Source: JASLEW01 sp035544875
GTDB taxonomy: Bacteria > Acidobacteriota > Thermoanaerobaculia > Multivoradales > UBA5704
Reading direction: 5' to 3'
Length of the DNA: 64,000 nt
NCBI GenBank assembly: GCA_035544875.1
Contig: DASZZP010000062.1
Span: 147,916 to 211,915 of the forward strand
Shown here piece by piece: positions 7,974 through 16,720 of this stretch (position 1 is the first letter of the stretch; each line of letters begins with the position of its first letter). The position numbers and the translations under genes are program-made. The notes beneath the pieces are model-generated. The model ran no database searches. It was not told where the DNA came from and worked only from the letters and a program-made list of their open reading frames with translations.

Positions 7974-8944
7974 GCGCCGCCGCGACGCGCGCCTGGCGCG
8001 TCGACCCGGCCGCGGCCGGCCAGCGCCTCGATCGTCACCTCGCCGCGCAGTACGAGGTCGCGCGCAACCAGGTCCAGCGCTGGATCCGCGAAGGCAGGGT
8101 GTGGCTCAACGGCCAGCCGGCCAGGGCAGCCGCGGCGCTCGCCGCCGGCGACCGTATCGAGTGTGCCCCGCCGGCACCCAGGCTAGAGACGCTGGTGCCC
8201 GAGATCGGCGGCGAGCTCGCGCTGGCGGTGCTCCATGACGATCCGGACCTGGTGGTGCTCGACAAGCCCGCCGGCCTGACCGTGCACCCGGGGGCCGGGC
8301 GCTCGAGCGGCACCCTGGTCCACCTGCTGCTCGGGCGCTATCCCGAGCTGGCGGGCATCGGCGGGCCGGGCCGGCCCGGCATCGTCCATCGCCTCGACCG
8401 CGGCACGAGCGGCGTCATGGTGGTGGCCCGAACGCCTCTGGCCTACAGCAGGCTTGCCGCCGATTTCGCCGCGCGCGCCGTCGCCAAGCGCTATCTCGGC
8501 ATCGTCTACGGCAACCCCGCTCCACCGGCCGGCGTCGTCGAGGCGGCGATCGGTCGGCATCCGCGGCGGCGCCAGGAGATGGCGGTGCGCCCGCGCGGGC
8601 GCCCGGCCCGGACCAGCTATCGGACGGTTGCCGCACACGCTGGCATCGCGCTGCTCGACCTCGACCTTGCCACCGGCCGCACCCACCAGATCCGGGTTCA
8701 CCTCAAGAGCATCGGCCATCCGCTGGTCGGCGATCCCGTCTACGGCGAGGCCCGCTACAAGGCGCTGCCGCGAGCGGTCCAGGAGCCGCTGCGTACCTTC
8801 GCCCGCCCGGCCCTCCACGCCTGGCGCCTGGCCCTCCGCCATCCGGCCGACGGGCGCCCGCTGCGCTTCGAGGCGCCCATCCCGGCCGATCTCGCCGAGC
8901 TCTGGCGGAGCGTCACCGGAACCGATTTCCCGGTGCCGGACTGA
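7970..8944 (+). CDS. rluD: RluA/RluD-family 23S rRNA pseudouridine synthase
   Basis: Isomerises uridines to pseudouridine in large-subunit rRNA. The 324-residue product has an N-terminal S4 RNA-binding domain (residues about 15-70, GQRLDRHLAAQYEVARNQVQ), then the catalytic domain with HRLDRGTSG at 140-148, where Asp143 is the catalytic residue. Further family motifs are LVVLDKPAGLTVHPG and LATGRTHQIRVHL. The GTG start overlaps the lspA stop by four bases. S4 plus catalytic domain and the length fit RluD better than RluA or RluC, but the exact target uridines cannot be read from sequence. Confidence 0.92.
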   Translation: MSAAATRAWRVDPAAAGQRLDRHLAAQYEVARNQVQRWIREGRVWLNGQPARAAAALAAGDRIECAPPAPRLETLVPEIGGELALAVLHDDPDLVVLDKPAGLTVHPGAGRSSGTLVHLLLGRYPELAGIGGPGRPGIVHRLDRGTSGVMVVARTPLAYSRLAADFAARAVAKRYLGIVYGNPAPPAGVVEAAIGRHPRRRQEMAVRPRGRPARTSYRTVAAHAGIALLDLDLATGRTHQIRVHLKSIGHPLVGDPVYGEARYKALPRAVQEPLRTFARPALHAWRLALRHPADGRPLRFEAPIPADLAELWRSVTGTDFPVPD

Positions 8945-9080
8945 GCTGAGCCAACGGTCAGCCGACAGCGATCCGAAGGTGGGCAAGCGCGACGCGTCAG
9001 AGGACTTGGAGGAGTCGGCGATGTTGCGGCAAGTATGCTGGCACGCGCTCAGCGCAGGCCCGCGCCGAGGCGCTCCCGGC

Positions 9081-9113
9081 GCCTCCCGGCCGCCGTGCGG
9101 GCGGCCGGGAGGC
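9081..9113. terminator. Perfect hairpin between convergent genes
   Basis: GCCTCCCGGCCGCC (9081-9094) and GGCGGCCGGGAGGC (9100-9113) form a perfect 14-bp stem with a GTGCG loop. It lies between the ends of the rluD-type gene and the beta-helix gene. There is no T tract on either strand, so it may act bidirectionally with Rho or by structure alone. Confidence 0.55.
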
Positions 9114-9134
9114 AAGAGCAACCTAATCCGAGAG

Positions 9135-10052
9135 TTACTGCGGGTTGAGCGGCTGCATGGCAGGGTTGACGACGACGTCGATGTCGTTGTTCTTGAACGT
9201 GAGGCAGTTGGCGCTGCCGGCAACCGCCGTCGAGTTGTCGGTGATGCTGTTGTTGCCCAGCCGGACGACGCTGCCCGCGGCGCAAGCGACACCTGTGGCA
9301 TTATGTGCCGACAGGCTTTTCTCGACGTTCATGACCGCTCCCGAGGCCGCGGCCGAGAAGCCTGCGTTGCCGTTGTTCGCGGCAATGCTGTCGGTCACCG
9401 CGACGTTCCCGGTGCCCGTGGTGAGCTGCAAGCCGACGACGTTGTGGTCCATCCGGACGCGATCGAGGGTGGCCGTGGCAGCGGCAGTTGGGCCGATATT
9501 GATGCCGTGGCCGCTACCTGGAAAGGTGCCGTTGTTGCGGACGATGGTGTTGGAGACGTGAAGCTGGCTGCCGGCCACCGTGGGCGTGAAACCGATTCCG
9601 TCGACCGTGTAGTGGTTGATCGAGCAGTTCTCGATGGTGACGTTGCCGCCGACGTTGATGAGGACGCCGGTCAACCCGGTGCCCAGCCCCTCGATATCCA
9701 GACCGCGCAGGATGACGGTGTCGGTGGCGTTGGGGACCTGGACGACGATGCCGTTGGTGCCGGAGACGAGGACGCCGGCCTCGTCGCTCTGGGATGAGAT
9801 GGTGAGCGACTTGCTGATGGTGACGGCGCCGAATCCGCCGGGATCAAGGACGTTGATCTCCCCGCCGACGGCAGTCTTCGAGTACGCGCCGGCGAAGGTC
9901 TTGCACGGCGCCGTGCGGCTGCAGGGGTTGGCGTCGTCGCCCACTCCCGAGACCCAGGTCCGGGTCGCCTGTGCATAGGCCGGGGTGGTGGCCAAAACGA
10001 GGACTGCGACGACCGCAAAGATACCGACTACGAGTCTGCTTTTCATTTTCAT
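9135..10052 (-). CDS. Secreted parallel beta-helix protein
   Basis: A 305-residue exported protein with a signal peptide (VVGIFAVVAVLVLATTPAYA) ending in AYAQA. The mature N-terminus has WVSGVGDDANPCSRTAPCKT, an opening common to right-handed beta-helix proteins of high-GC environmental bacteria. After that come Asn- and Gly-rich rungs (ITISSQSDEAGV, VTIENCSINHYT, VSNTIVRNNGT, LSAHNATGVAC). These fit a NosD/pectate-lyase-like parallel beta-helix, but no catalytic residues are recognised. AGGAG precedes two possible ATG starts (10052 and 10046). A good sigma-70-type promoter lies upstream at 10087-10116. The role is probably structural or carbohydrate-binding at the surface, which is inference. 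Confidence 0.85.
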   Translation of the reverse strand: MKMKSRLVVGIFAVVAVLVLATTPAYAQATRTWVSGVGDDANPCSRTAPCKTFAGAYSKTAVGGEINVLDPGGFGAVTISKSLTISSQSDEAGVLVSGTNGIVVQVPNATDTVILRGLDIEGLGTGLTGVLINVGGNVTIENCSINHYTVDGIGFTPTVAGSQLHVSNTIVRNNGTFPGSGHGINIGPTAAATATLDRVRMDHNVVGLQLTTGTGNVAVTDSIAANNGNAGFSAAASGAVMNVEKSLSAHNATGVACAAGSVVRLGNNSITDNSTAVAGSANCLTFKNNDIDVVVNPAMQPLNPQ

Positions 10053-10086
10053 CGAGAGCTCCTCCAGATAGGTGATGCGTTTTCGT

Positions 10087-10116
10087 AGTATAGCCTAGGA
10101 CTACTCGGCCGGTCAA
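10087..10116 (-). promoter_or_regulatory. Sigma-70-type promoter of the beta-helix gene
   Basis: Reading leftwards, TTGACC (10116-10111) and TATACT (10092-10087) are separated by 18 bases. The start codon follows after a leader of about 30 bases that carries GGAGGAG. Just upstream of the -35 box, CCGGGCTAT occurs at 10124-10132 and 10135-10143, and CCGGGC again at 10144-10149, which could be an activator or repressor site. Confidence 0.7.
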
Positions 10117-10214
10117 CCCCCATCCGGGCTATTTCCGGGCTATCCGGGCGCGACCCCCCTTGCAGGTCGACGAGGCTTGTGCCCGAGGGCGAAGAACCTG
10201 GCGCCTTGACGGGT

Positions 10215-10311
10215 TTAGGCTCGGCGGGCCTGAAATCGTTACGCGCGGCCGCGGCGCTGCGAACTCGCGCGATACCTTAGACTCGGTGGACCTGGAATTG
10301 CTACGTGCGGC
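10215..10311 (+). repeat. Imperfect 35-bp direct repeat, 62-bp period
   Basis: Bases 10215-10249 and 10277-10311 match at 28 of 35 positions (both start TTAG and end GCGGC). All seven differences are transitions. The period of 62 is not a multiple of three, so this is not a coding repeat. It lies between the beta-helix promoter and the end of the glycosyltransferase gene at 10330. Confidence 0.6.
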
Positions 10312-10329
10312 GCCGCGATCTAGCAGCGC

Positions 10330-11334
10330 TCAAGCAAGATCGGCAAGAACGGCAGCATGAACCGGCGCCAGGTGGCGCGCCATCTCTCGATTCACACCGT
10401 CGAGGTCGCGGCGTGCCAGCCACGCACCGACTCGCTCCGGACTCGCGAAGTCGCGGCCTTTGTCGCAAGCGCCCCGGCGAAGGTAATGGAATAGACGAAC
10501 GTCCGCGAGGTCGTCGACGTATCGCGACGCAATCAGGTCGTCGTTGGGATAGTTGTAGCGCATTGCCAGCGGACGCCAGCTCACTCGGAGCCTCTGCACC
10601 GCAAGCGCCAAGCCGATCTGGCACCGGTAGGGCGTCGCCAGGACCGCGTCGACTTGCTCCATCTCCCGATAGATGATCGAGCCGATCTCGGCCATGACGC
10701 CGGCCGGAGCGACCAGCATTCCGAAATTGAAATACGGCGGACAGTACCGATCGGCCAAATCGTGGCTCATCGTGCCCCAGCCGGTGTGCTCACAGACGAG
10801 AGGCGGCTTGCCGAATCCTGCCTTCTCGAACACGCGGGTCCACAAGGCTGGCGTGGACATTTCCTTGCGCTCCGCGCAGGGGCTGATGTGGGCGACGAGG
10901 CCCGCCAGCGCACCCTCCCGGCGACAACTCTCCACGACCTGGCCAAACCCTCCCGTGAAGAACACGTCAGCGTCCGCGAGCATGACGACGCTGGAGCGGA
11001 ACGGGACCCGGAAGCGCTCGGCAGCCGTCGCGAAATGGTGGTGGCGCCTGTACAGGTCGCGATCGACCCATCTCCACTCCATCGGGTAGCGCCGGGACCA
11101 GGGCAGCAGCGCCAGCAGGTCTTCCGGCTCGCGATCGTCACCCACGCTGACCACGATACGGCTTTCGGCCAGGACCCCGCCGTTGAGCCGCAAGGACGCG
11201 GCGAAGTAATGCACCATGGTGAAAAAGGTTGGAGTGGGGCTGATCGGCAGATGGATCTCGAGGTCGAGCTCGTGCGGCGACAGCGGTGACCCGAGCCGTC
11301 GGGACCGCCGCACCAGCGCCCGTGCACGAGCCAT
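10330..11334 (-). CDS. Putative nucleotide-sugar glycosyltransferase
   Basis: A 334-residue soluble protein of unrecognised family. It has a DxD-like motif in SVVMLADADVFFTGGFG, where Asp-Ala-Asp could bind the metal of a nucleotide sugar. The N-terminus IHLPISPTPTFFTMVHYFAASLRL followed by ESRIVVSVGDDREP resembles the start of GT-A fold enzymes. A C-terminal segment NYPNDDLIASRYVDDLADVRLFHYLR may contribute a second metal ligand. It is the last gene of a three-gene leftward operon after an acyltransferase and a DegT aminotransferase, suggesting transfer of an amino sugar. A TTG at 11355, overlapping the previous stop and preceded by AAAGGTG, is an equally plausible start. Confidence 0.7.
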   Translation of the reverse strand: MARARALVRRSRRLGSPLSPHELDLEIHLPISPTPTFFTMVHYFAASLRLNGGVLAESRIVVSVGDDREPEDLLALLPWSRRYPMEWRWVDRDLYRRHHHFATAAERFRVPFRSSVVMLADADVFFTGGFGQVVESCRREGALAGLVAHISPCAERKEMSTPALWTRVFEKAGFGKPPLVCEHTGWGTMSHDLADRYCPPYFNFGMLVAPAGVMAEIGSIIYREMEQVDAVLATPYRCQIGLALAVQRLRVSWRPLAMRYNYPNDDLIASRYVDDLADVRLFHYLRRGACDKGRDFASPERVGAWLARRDLDGVNREMARHLAPVHAAVLADLA

Positions 11335-11351
11335 GCGCTTCGATGCTGCGC

Positions 11352-12437
11352 TCAAATGGCACCTTTGACCGTGTCGATCACGATGTCGATCTCGGCGTCG
11401 GTCATGTCCGAGTAGACGGGGAGGCACACGATCCGGCTCGCCAGGTCCTCCGCGATTTCGAGGTGTCCGCGCTCGAACGATGCGAAGGCCGAAGCCTGGT
11501 GCAAGGCCGGCCGATAGTATCGGCGCAACTCGACGCCTCGCGGCAGGCTCGTTTCGACCAGTGCTTCCGCATGCCTTGCGGATGCCACCAGCAGCGGGTA
11601 CATCTGCATCGGCGGGACGCCGATGTTCACGGGGTGCGATGCCCAGGCGCATGATGCGAAGGCTTGGCCGTAACGACGGGCCACTTCGCGTCTCCGGTCA
11701 ATGTAGCCGTCGATGCGATCGAGGAGCGCGAGACCGATCGCCGCATGGAAGTCGCTGAGCTTGGCATTCAGTCCACGCATCACGACATCGCCCTGCGCCA
11801 GACCAAAGTTGCATGCCTGCCGGAGGCGCGTTGCCAGCCGGCGGGATGCGAACACCACGCCGCCTTCGCCAATCCCGAACACCTTGGTCACATGCATGGA
11901 GAACGCCTCGGCATCGCCCTGCCGGCCGGCAAAAGCGCCACTTTCGAGACGCCCCCCCAGCGCGGCCGCACCGTCGACGATCAGCCGCGCACCGTACCGC
12001 TCGGCGACGGCCTCGATGGCCTCGAGGTCACGGCAGAAGCCGAAGGCGCGGACGTGCACGACCGCGGAGGCCCGATACCGAGCCAGGACCTCCTCGAGCG
12101 CTCCTGGGTCCATCTCCCAAGTTTCGCGCGAAACGTCGCAGAAGACAGGCAGACAGCCGCTCTGGAGAACCGCCTGGGCGGTGGCTGGAAAGGTGAACGC
12201 CGGAACCACCACTCTGCCGGATGCGCCGGCCGCGAGCAGCGCCGCGGCAATTCCGCAGGTGCAGTTCGCGACCAGGACCACCTCGCGGTCGGTGCCGGCA
12301 TACCTGTCCGCCAGGGCAGCCTCGAAGCGTAGCGCGGCTGGGCCGGAGTTGGCGAACACGCGCCGCTCGTACGAGATCCGGAGATGCGGTAGCCATGCAT
12401 CGGGTTCCGGAACCGTCGGGCGGATGAATCGAAGCAA
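11352..12437 (-). CDS. DegT/DnrJ/EryC1/StrS-family aminotransferase
   Basis: A PLP-dependent sugar aminotransferase (361 residues), expected to aminate a keto-sugar nucleotide for surface glycans. The family pattern is clear: an NSGPAAL segment near residue 30, the cofactor-binding VVVPAFTFPATAQAVLQSG, LIVDGAAALGG with the PLP-ring aspartate, and SMHVTKVFGIGEGG with the Schiff-base lysine. The TTG start has GGGAG about five bases upstream. It lies between an acyltransferase gene (55 bases upstream) and a glycosyltransferase gene (overlap at its stop). The order aminotransferase plus acetyltransferase recalls the Fdt and Vio amino-sugar pathways, but the substrate is not determined by sequence. 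Confidence 0.88.
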   Translation of the reverse strand: MLRFIRPTVPEPDAWLPHLRISYERRVFANSGPAALRFEAALADRYAGTDREVVLVANCTCGIAAALLAAGASGRVVVPAFTFPATAQAVLQSGCLPVFCDVSRETWEMDPGALEEVLARYRASAVVHVRAFGFCRDLEAIEAVAERYGARLIVDGAAALGGRLESGAFAGRQGDAEAFSMHVTKVFGIGEGGVVFASRRLATRLRQACNFGLAQGDVVMRGLNAKLSDFHAAIGLALLDRIDGYIDRRREVARRYGQAFASCAWASHPVNIGVPPMQMYPLLVASARHAEALVETSLPRGVELRRYYRPALHQASAFASFERGHLEIAEDLASRIVCLPVYSDMTDAEIDIVIDTVKGAI

Positions 12438-12492
12438 GCGCGCTCCCGACCTGGCCGACCGTAGTTCTGGGTCAGCCGACGCGATCAGCTAT

Positions 12493-13056
12493 CTAGGACG
12501 CCTCCCGCGCGAGGCGGGCAGCGAGTGCCTCCACGGTACGGCCGCGGGACCGAATCCGCCGCGCGGGTACGCCGCCGTAGATTGCCCAAGAGGCGAGCGA
12601 TTCTTTGACCAGCGAAAGGGCGCCGACGGCGGCCCCTTCGCCGAAGCTCACGCCGCGAAGAACGACACTGTGGGTTCCCACGATGCTGTGCCGTCCGAGA
12701 CGAATGCAGCCTCCCTGTACGTTTCGCAGCTCCTGCGGAGCGAGCGGGCCGGGAAGCCATTGACCTGAGAAGTCGTCGTTTCCTGACAGCAGCGCAGCCC
12801 GGGGTCCGATGTTGACGAAGTCTTCGATGACGATGCCGAACGGACCGCTCAGAAAGGCGAACGCGGAAATGTGCACGTAGGACCCGATGACCACCGGCTG
12901 GCGCGCGGTAAGGATCGCGAAATCGTCGATGCGCACGTGGTTTCCGATGGTGATCGAGCCGGCGCCATAAATCGAGCAGCGGTCGCTGATCGCGAGGTCG
13001 GTGCCCACGGCGGCGAAACCAAGCCGGGCGATCTGGTCGGGAGAAAGCGTTCCCAT
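12493..13056 (-). CDS. Left-handed beta-helix acyltransferase
   Basis: A 187-residue hexapeptide-repeat protein, likely an O- or N-acetyltransferase acting on a sugar or sugar nucleotide. Imperfect hexapeptides run through the middle (SIYGAGSITIGNHVRI, PVVIGSYVHISAFAFLSG, GIVIEDFVNIGPRAALLSG, CIRLGRHSIVGTHSVVL), and IYGGVPARRIRSRG is the usual exit motif. ATG 13056 is chosen over 13062 because AAGGAGG lies eight bases before it. It is first in the operon with the DegT aminotransferase. The pairing suggests acylation of the new amino group; a galactoside-acetyltransferase-like O-acetylation is the alternative. Confidence 0.85.
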   Translation of the reverse strand: MGTLSPDQIARLGFAAVGTDLAISDRCSIYGAGSITIGNHVRIDDFAILTARQPVVIGSYVHISAFAFLSGPFGIVIEDFVNIGPRAALLSGNDDFSGQWLPGPLAPQELRNVQGGCIRLGRHSIVGTHSVVLRGVSFGEGAAVGALSLVKESLASWAIYGGVPARRIRSRGRTVEALAARLAREAS

Positions 13057-13175
13057 ACCCATCCCCTCCTTGACTGCGCTAACGCAGCCGGGGGGCGCGT
13101 AGCTCGTCCTTCGTGGCTTGGGCCACGGCAAGCACACCCCGCCCCGTTTGGTCGGGGTTCGCTGCGGCCCTCTTT

Positions 13176-13203
13176 AGTATCATGCTGCTCATATCGCTGT
13201 CGA
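13176..13203 (-). promoter_or_regulatory. Candidate promoter of the sugar-modification operon
   Basis: Reading leftwards, TCGACA (13203-13198) and GATACT (13181-13176) are 16 bases apart. The leader to the ATG at 13056 would be about 110 bases. It contains a small hairpin CCCCG-ACCAAA-CGGGG near 13142-13157. Nothing else is recognised between 13057 and 13347. Confidence 0.4.
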
Positions 13204-13347
13204 GGCGTGGTCTGCGCCGGCACTGTCCTCGTTGGCGAGGGGGAGTCGAACATTGCCCGAGGTTCGCTCGTGGCGCCGAGTACGTCATCACCTTCGACGC
13301 CGAGAGGTATCAGGCGGCGCTTTCGATCCCCAAGAGTTCTGGTTTTG

Positions 13348-14457
<1,110 letters not shown>

Positions 14458-14458
14458 C

Positions 14459-15046
14459 CTAGTCGCTCCCGGCCTCGGAGGAAGCCTTGTCGGCGCCACC
14501 GCCGCCGCCGGCTGGGGGCGGCTGAGGTTGGGGGCCGTGGTCGCCGCGGTTCGTGATGTCCTTCATCTCGACCTTGCCCTTGAAGAAGGCCCCTTCGGCG
14601 ATGACCACCCGCGGGGCCGCGATGTCGCCGTCGAGACTGCTGGCCGGGCCGAGCTCCACCAGCTCGGCGGCACGGACATTGCCGATCACCTTGCCCACGA
14701 CCCGCACCACCCGGCCATAGACTGGACCCTGCACCCGACCCTCGGCGCCGACCACGACCAGCGCCTCGACCCTGACCTCTCCCGTCACATCGCCCATGAT
14801 GTGCAGCTCGGTCGAGCCGCTCACCTCGCCCTGGAACCGGGTGCCGGGAGCGATCTGGGTGACCCGGCCGCGGGCCGACTGCGAGAGCTCGCCCGAGCCC
14901 GGGCCATCTGGCCTTCCCTGATGTGGCGAGCGGGCGGCAGGCGATGTCGGCGCCGCGCGGGCCGCGTCGCCGGCGCGGGGCTCGCGGGCCGCGGCGGCGG
15001 GGTCGGCAGAGTTAGCGGTCGGAGGATGGCGGCGGAAGATCGACAT
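14459..15046 (-). CDS. Bactofilin-type polymer-forming cytoskeletal protein
   Basis: A 195-residue protein with a central bactofilin (DUF583) beta-helix of about 100 residues (TRFQGEVSGSTELHIMGDVTG, VVVGAEGRVQGPVYG, LDGDIAAPRVVIAEGAFFKG) flanked by disordered Ala/Pro-rich N- and Gly/Pro-rich C-terminal tails. Bactofilins polymerise without nucleotide and position cell-wall or polar proteins. The ATG giving MSIFRRH is preferred, since bactofilins often begin with a short amphipathic segment; a GTG at 15064 is possible but lies inside a palindromic repeat. It is immediately upstream of ald and downstream of tRNA-Gly on the same strand. Confidence 0.85.
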   Translation of the reverse strand: MSIFRRHPPTANSADPAAAAREPRAGDAARAAPTSPAARSPHQGRPDGPGSGELSQSARGRVTQIAPGTRFQGEVSGSTELHIMGDVTGEVRVEALVVVGAEGRVQGPVYGRVVRVVGKVIGNVRAAELVELGPASSLDGDIAAPRVVIAEGAFFKGKVEMKDITNRGDHGPQPQPPPAGGGGGADKASSEAGSD

Positions 15047-15058
15047 GTCAGGAAGCGG

Positions 15059-15159
15059 CCGCACGTCCGGTGATGGACGTGCGGCATTCCCCGGAGGTCA
15101 GAATCCGCGCGCCCAGTCCCAAGCGCGGGTCGGCCGCACGTCCGGCTGTGGACGTGCGG
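15059..15159. repeat. Two tandem palindromic repeats beside tRNA-Gly
   Basis: CCGCACGTCC pairs perfectly with GGACGTGCGG at 15059-15084 (loop GGTGAT) and again at 15134-15159 (loop GGCTGT). The similarity continues past each palindrome (GGCA-TTCCCGGAG-like and CGCGCC segments), so the unit is about 55-60 bases, repeated at 75-base spacing. Neither copy has a T tract. They sit between the bactofilin start and the tRNA 3' end and may be REP-like elements. Confidence 0.65.
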
Positions 15160-15196
15160 CACTTCCCGGAGATCGGGACCCACGCGCCAATCAGAA

Positions 15197-15272
15197 TGGA
15201 GCGGGCAACGGGACTCGAACCCGCGACATCGAGCTTGGGAAGCTCGCACTCTACCAGCTGAGTTATGCCCGC
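15197..15272 (-). tRNA. tRNA-Gly (anticodon CCC)
   Basis: Reading leftwards, the acceptor stem GCGGGC (5' end 15272) pairs with GCCCGC. The anticodon stem CGAGC/GCTCG encloses the loop TTCCCAA, giving anticodon CCC for GGG codons. The T arm is CGGGTTCGAGTCCCG. A discriminator T and an encoded CCA follow (15200-15197). Confidence 0.95.
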
Positions 15273-15294
15273 CCGGAACGCCGAATCGCAGGCA

Positions 15295-15323
15295 AATCTA
15301 GCCGAGCGGAGGAGCGCGGTCAA
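15295..15323 (-). promoter_or_regulatory. tRNA-Gly promoter
   Basis: Reading leftwards, TTGACC (15323-15318) and TAGATT (15300-15295) are separated by 17 bases. The tRNA 5' end is 22 bases downstream of the -10 box, the usual arrangement for a short 5' leader. Confidence 0.7.
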
Positions 15324-15372
15324 GGGCTCGCTCACAAGCCCTGCTTGCGCTTGCGAATTGAGGCCAGACCGC

Positions 15373-15378
15373 TATACT
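15373..15378 (+). promoter_or_regulatory. -10 box placing the transcript start at the ATG
   Basis: TATACT is followed by six bases and then the ATG at 15385, where transcription would normally start. A weak -35, TTGCGA at 15351-15356, has a 16-base spacer. There is no room for a Shine-Dalgarno in such a transcript. Confidence 0.5.
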
Positions 15379-15384
15379 GGGTTC

Positions 15385-15672
15385 ATGAACGGCCCGGGCA
15401 AGAATCGCGACGGCGCCAGCCGCTCCGATTCCCTCTATTTCTTCCCGGAACAGAAGGTCTCGGCAGAGGAGGCGCGCCAGCTGCTCAGGCAGGGCACCGG
15501 CGAGCAGCGCGCCTGGGTGATCTCTCACCTGCTGCGTTACGCCCAGTGGGACGACATCTGGACCTACGTCAGCCGCGAAGAGGTCAAAGAGGTTTTTCCC
15601 GCCCTCGACCTGCCGGAGAACCTGCGGCAGGCATGGGCGCGGATGCTCAAGATCGAAGCCCCTGTCGGTTAG
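15385..15672 (+). CDS. Small soluble protein of unknown function
   Basis: A 95-residue, mostly helical, charged protein. The family was not recognised. The core reads SLYFFPEQKVSAEEARQLL, GEQRAWVISHLLRYAQWDDI and SREEVKEVFPALDLPENLRQ. The pattern of an N-terminal FFPE element, a tryptophan-containing helix and a C-terminal helix ending in WARMLKIE is well organised, not random. It has no signal peptide or membrane helix. Its probable promoter ends six bases before the ATG, so it would be translated from a leaderless mRNA. It diverges from tRNA-Gly and converges with the glutaminyl cyclase gene. The size and helical pattern recall small antitoxin-like or regulatory proteins, but no toxin partner is adjacent. 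Confidence 0.65.
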   Translation: MNGPGKNRDGASRSDSLYFFPEQKVSAEEARQLLRQGTGEQRAWVISHLLRYAQWDDIWTYVSREEVKEVFPALDLPENLRQAWARMLKIEAPVG

Positions 15673-15736
15673 AGGTAGCCCCCACGGCGCCCGCCACCGG
15701 CGCCCACTCGCCGCCGCCCGCCTCCGCCTTCCTCCG

Positions 15737-16720
15737 CTAACTCCCCTTGGGGACGAACTGGACCTCGAAGAGCTTGGGCCACAGCTTGCCGGTGATGAGA
15801 AAGGTCCTGCTCTCCGGATCGTAGGCGATGCCGTTGAGGACCTCGGCTCCCTCGTCCTTTTCGGACTGGCCGAGCAGGCCGGAGGCGTCGATCAGCTCGC
15901 TGACCTCGCCGCTCGCCGGATCGATGCGCACGATGTCTTCGGTCGTCCAGACGTTGGCATAGACCGAGCCGCCCACGCACTCGAGCTCGTTGAGCCGGTC
16001 GAGCGGCCGGCCGTCGAGACGGACCCGCACCTCGCCGAGACGGGCGAAGCTCTTGGGATCGCGAAAGGTCAGCCGGTCGGAGCCGTCGCTCATCACCAGG
16101 CGGCGCCCATCGTTGCATAGCCCCCAGCCCTCGCCCTGGTAGTGGAATTCGCCCACCCGCTCGAACGACTTGATGCCGTAGACGAAGGCTACCCCTTCCT
16201 TCCAGGTCAGCTGCACGAGCCTGTCGTCCACCTGGGCCAGCCCCTCCGCGAAGAAGCCGGGCGGCACCTGCAGCCGGCGGCGCACTTCGCCGGTGGCCGC
16301 GTCGACCTCGCGCAAGCTCGAGGAGTCGTAGAGCCCGGCGCTCTCGTAGAGCAGGCCACGGAACCAGACCAGGCCCTGGGTATAGGCGGTCGGATCGTGC
16401 GGCCGGACGGAGAGCACCTTCACCCGCAGCCGCCGGGCGGAGGGCTGCGACGAGGCCGGCGCAAGCGGCCCTGCCGCCAGCCCGGTCGCCGGCCCGCCCG
16501 CGGCGGCGATCGCGCCGCCCGCCCTTCCCTCCGCGCTCTCCGCGCCGGGGCTGGCTGGCGCCGCGCTCCCGGCGCGCACCGATGCAGGGCGCCCTCCTCC
16601 CCAGCCGCGCCCGGGGCGCAGGATCACGCCGCCGGTACGCCAGAGCAGCAGCACGGCCGCAAGGACGAGCACCGCGCCCAGCAGCGGCTTGCGCCTCGGC
16701 GTTGCGCTCAGCCGTCCCAC
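15737..16720 (-). CDS. Glutaminyl-peptide cyclotransferase, membrane-anchored
   Basis: Forms pyroglutamate at N-terminal Gln residues of exported proteins; plant-type glutamine cyclotransferase family (five-bladed beta-propeller). The 327-residue product starts with a basic segment and a hydrophobic anchor (LLGAVLVLAAVLLLW), then an Ala/Pro-rich linker to about residue 80. The catalytic domain shows DPTAYTQGLVWF, LYESAGLYDSSSLREVD, YGIKSFERVGEFHY, LNELECVGGSVYANVW and VLNGIAYDPESRTFLITGK, all conserved in the family. The GTG start overlaps the end of the metalloprotease gene by 13 bases, so both envelope enzymes are probably co-expressed. No strong Shine-Dalgarno is visible. Confidence 0.9.
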   Translation of the reverse strand: MGRLSATPRRKPLLGAVLVLAAVLLLWRTGGVILRPGRGWGGGRPASVRAGSAAPASPGAESAEGRAGGAIAAAGGPATGLAAGPLAPASSQPSARRLRVKVLSVRPHDPTAYTQGLVWFRGLLYESAGLYDSSSLREVDAATGEVRRRLQVPPGFFAEGLAQVDDRLVQLTWKEGVAFVYGIKSFERVGEFHYQGEGWGLCNDGRRLVMSDGSDRLTFRDPKSFARLGEVRVRLDGRPLDRLNELECVGGSVYANVWTTEDIVRIDPASGEVSELIDASGLLGQSEKDEGAEVLNGIAYDPESRTFLITGKLWPKLFEVQFVPKGS

